A stretch of 64,000 nt of DNA from Bacillota bacterium. GTDB lineage: Bacteria > Bacillota > SHA-98 > UBA4971. The position numbers and the translations under genes were made by a program. The notes beneath the pieces are model-generated. The model had not been told where the DNA came from. It ran no database searches and was given only the letters and a program-made list of their open reading frames with translations. Positions within the stretch are counted from its first letter, which is position 1; every line of letters begins with the position of its first letter. The stretch is taken from positions 62,001 to 126,000 of the forward strand of contig JAAYXB010000090.1 in NCBI GenBank assembly GCA_012516125.1, read 5' to 3'. Shown piece by piece: positions 63,554 through 64,000 of the stretch.

Positions 63554-64000
63554 CTAAGCCGACGCCCTGGCGGTGGCCCTCAGGTAGGCCTCGATGAACT
63601 CGTCGATCTCGCCGTCCATGACGGCCTGGACGTTCCCGGTCTCGAGCCCGGTCCGGTGGTCCTTCACCATCGTGTAGGGCTGGAACACATATGACCTGAT
63701 CTGGTTGCCCCAGGCGATGTCCTTCTGCTCGCCCCGTAGCTCACCTATCTTCTTTTCCTGCTCTGCCTTGTAGTGCTCGAACAGGCGCGCCTTGAGGATC
63801 CTCATGGCGACCTCGCGGTTCTGATACTGGGACCGCTCGTTCTGGCAGGCCACGACGATCCCCGTGGGAATGTGCGTTATCCTCACGGCGGACTCCGTCT
63901 TGTTGACGTACTGGCCGCCAGCCCCGCCTGAGCGGTATGTGTCGATCTTAAGGTCCTCCGGCCTTATCTCTATGTCCACATCCTCCGGCACCTCAGGGAT
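63554..64000 (-). CDS. prfB: Peptide chain release factor 2, C-terminal part (cut by window edge)
   Basis: The frame is open to the right edge and ends at 63554, showing 148 codons. The catalytic GGQ motif is in [19 protein letters not shown], followed by [20 protein letters not shown] and the family tail [20 protein letters not shown]. Release factor 2 ends translation at UGA and UAA. The SPF recognition motif and any programmed frameshift lie outside the window. Confidence 0.95.
   Translation of the reverse strand: MPEVPEDVDIEIRPEDLKIDTYRSGGAGGQYVNKTESAVRITHIPTGIVVACQNERSQYQNREVAMRILKARLFEHYKAEQEKKIGELRGEQKDIAWGNQIRSYVFQPYTMVKDHRTGLETGNVQAVMDGEIDEFIEAYLRATARASA

Noticed and set aside
1-64000. 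CRISPR array, prophage or complete insertion sequence
   Set aside because: No regularly spaced identical repeats, no phage genes and no transposase were seen. The dispersed palindromic elements are unevenly spaced and lie in single copies between genes.

Overview
The window is GC-rich bacterial chromosome, tightly packed and mostly transcribed leftward. Three things point to a high-GC, probably anaerobic member of the Bacillota (Firmicutes): strong GGAGG-type ribosome binding sites with many GTG and TTG starts; the order tig-clpP-clpX-lonB-lon; and the gene sets cdaA-cdaR-glmM-glmS, yvlB/yvlD-like and ftsE-ftsX-envC-ctpA-minJ. LonB suggests an endospore former or a descendant of one. A B12-dependent ornithine fermentation operon (ord-ortA-ortB-oraS-oraE) suggests Stickland-type amino acid fermentation. 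The species cannot be named from this sequence.

Layout. 1-4267: ornithine degradation operon, oraE cut by the left edge, with a nested palindrome upstream that looks like an operator. 4704-13200: protein quality control (lon, lonB, clpX, clpP, tig) with a clear promoter before tig; ClpP has Asn at the usual catalytic Asp position. 13591-16236: a UvrD-like helicase with an inserted DEDDh exonuclease domain. 16349-20209: a loose accessory zone with a frameshifted glycine-repeat gene, a LysE-type exporter, a 48-residue membrane peptide, tRNA-His, a TPR lipoprotein-like gene and the 3' remnants of a GH4 glycosidase and a sugar ABC permease. 20210-33537: ABC-F ATPase, dihydrolipoamide dehydrogenase, then a compact envelope-precursor and c-di-AMP operon (cdaA-cdaR-glmM-glmS-acpS-nnr-alr), preceded by an archaeal-type phosphoglycerate mutase. 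33846-35912: class A penicillin-binding protein. 36395-40688: HAD phosphatase and an envelope-stress cluster (DUF2089, DUF4097, SHOCT, unknown, YvlD). 41156-48388: uvrB-uvrA-uvrC with a promoter and a SOS-box-like site. 48617-49705: archaeal-type fructose bisphosphate aldolase/phosphatase. 49877-55739: minJ-like, ctpA, envC, ftsX, ftsE. 56033-58667: an internally deleted sugar-binding lipoprotein and a split transketolase. 58693-64000: TagA/WecG glycosyltransferase, CsaB-like pyruvyltransferase, DUF5693 membrane protein, DUF2993 lipid-binding protein, and the C-terminal half of release factor 2.

The strongest undescribed signal is a family of modular palindromic repeats, about 95-225 bp, found eight times between genes. 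They end in CTAAGT/ACTTAG-type inverted repeats and carry conserved internal hairpins. They occur in short and long core forms and with two kinds of right end. At three places (lonB, uvrB, ftsX) the end of the element supplies the stop codon of the neighbouring gene. In two operon junctions (uvrB-uvrA, ftsX-envC) it fills the space between a stop codon and the next ribosome binding site. No transposase is visible in the window, so they look like non-autonomous MITE-like or structured-RNA elements.
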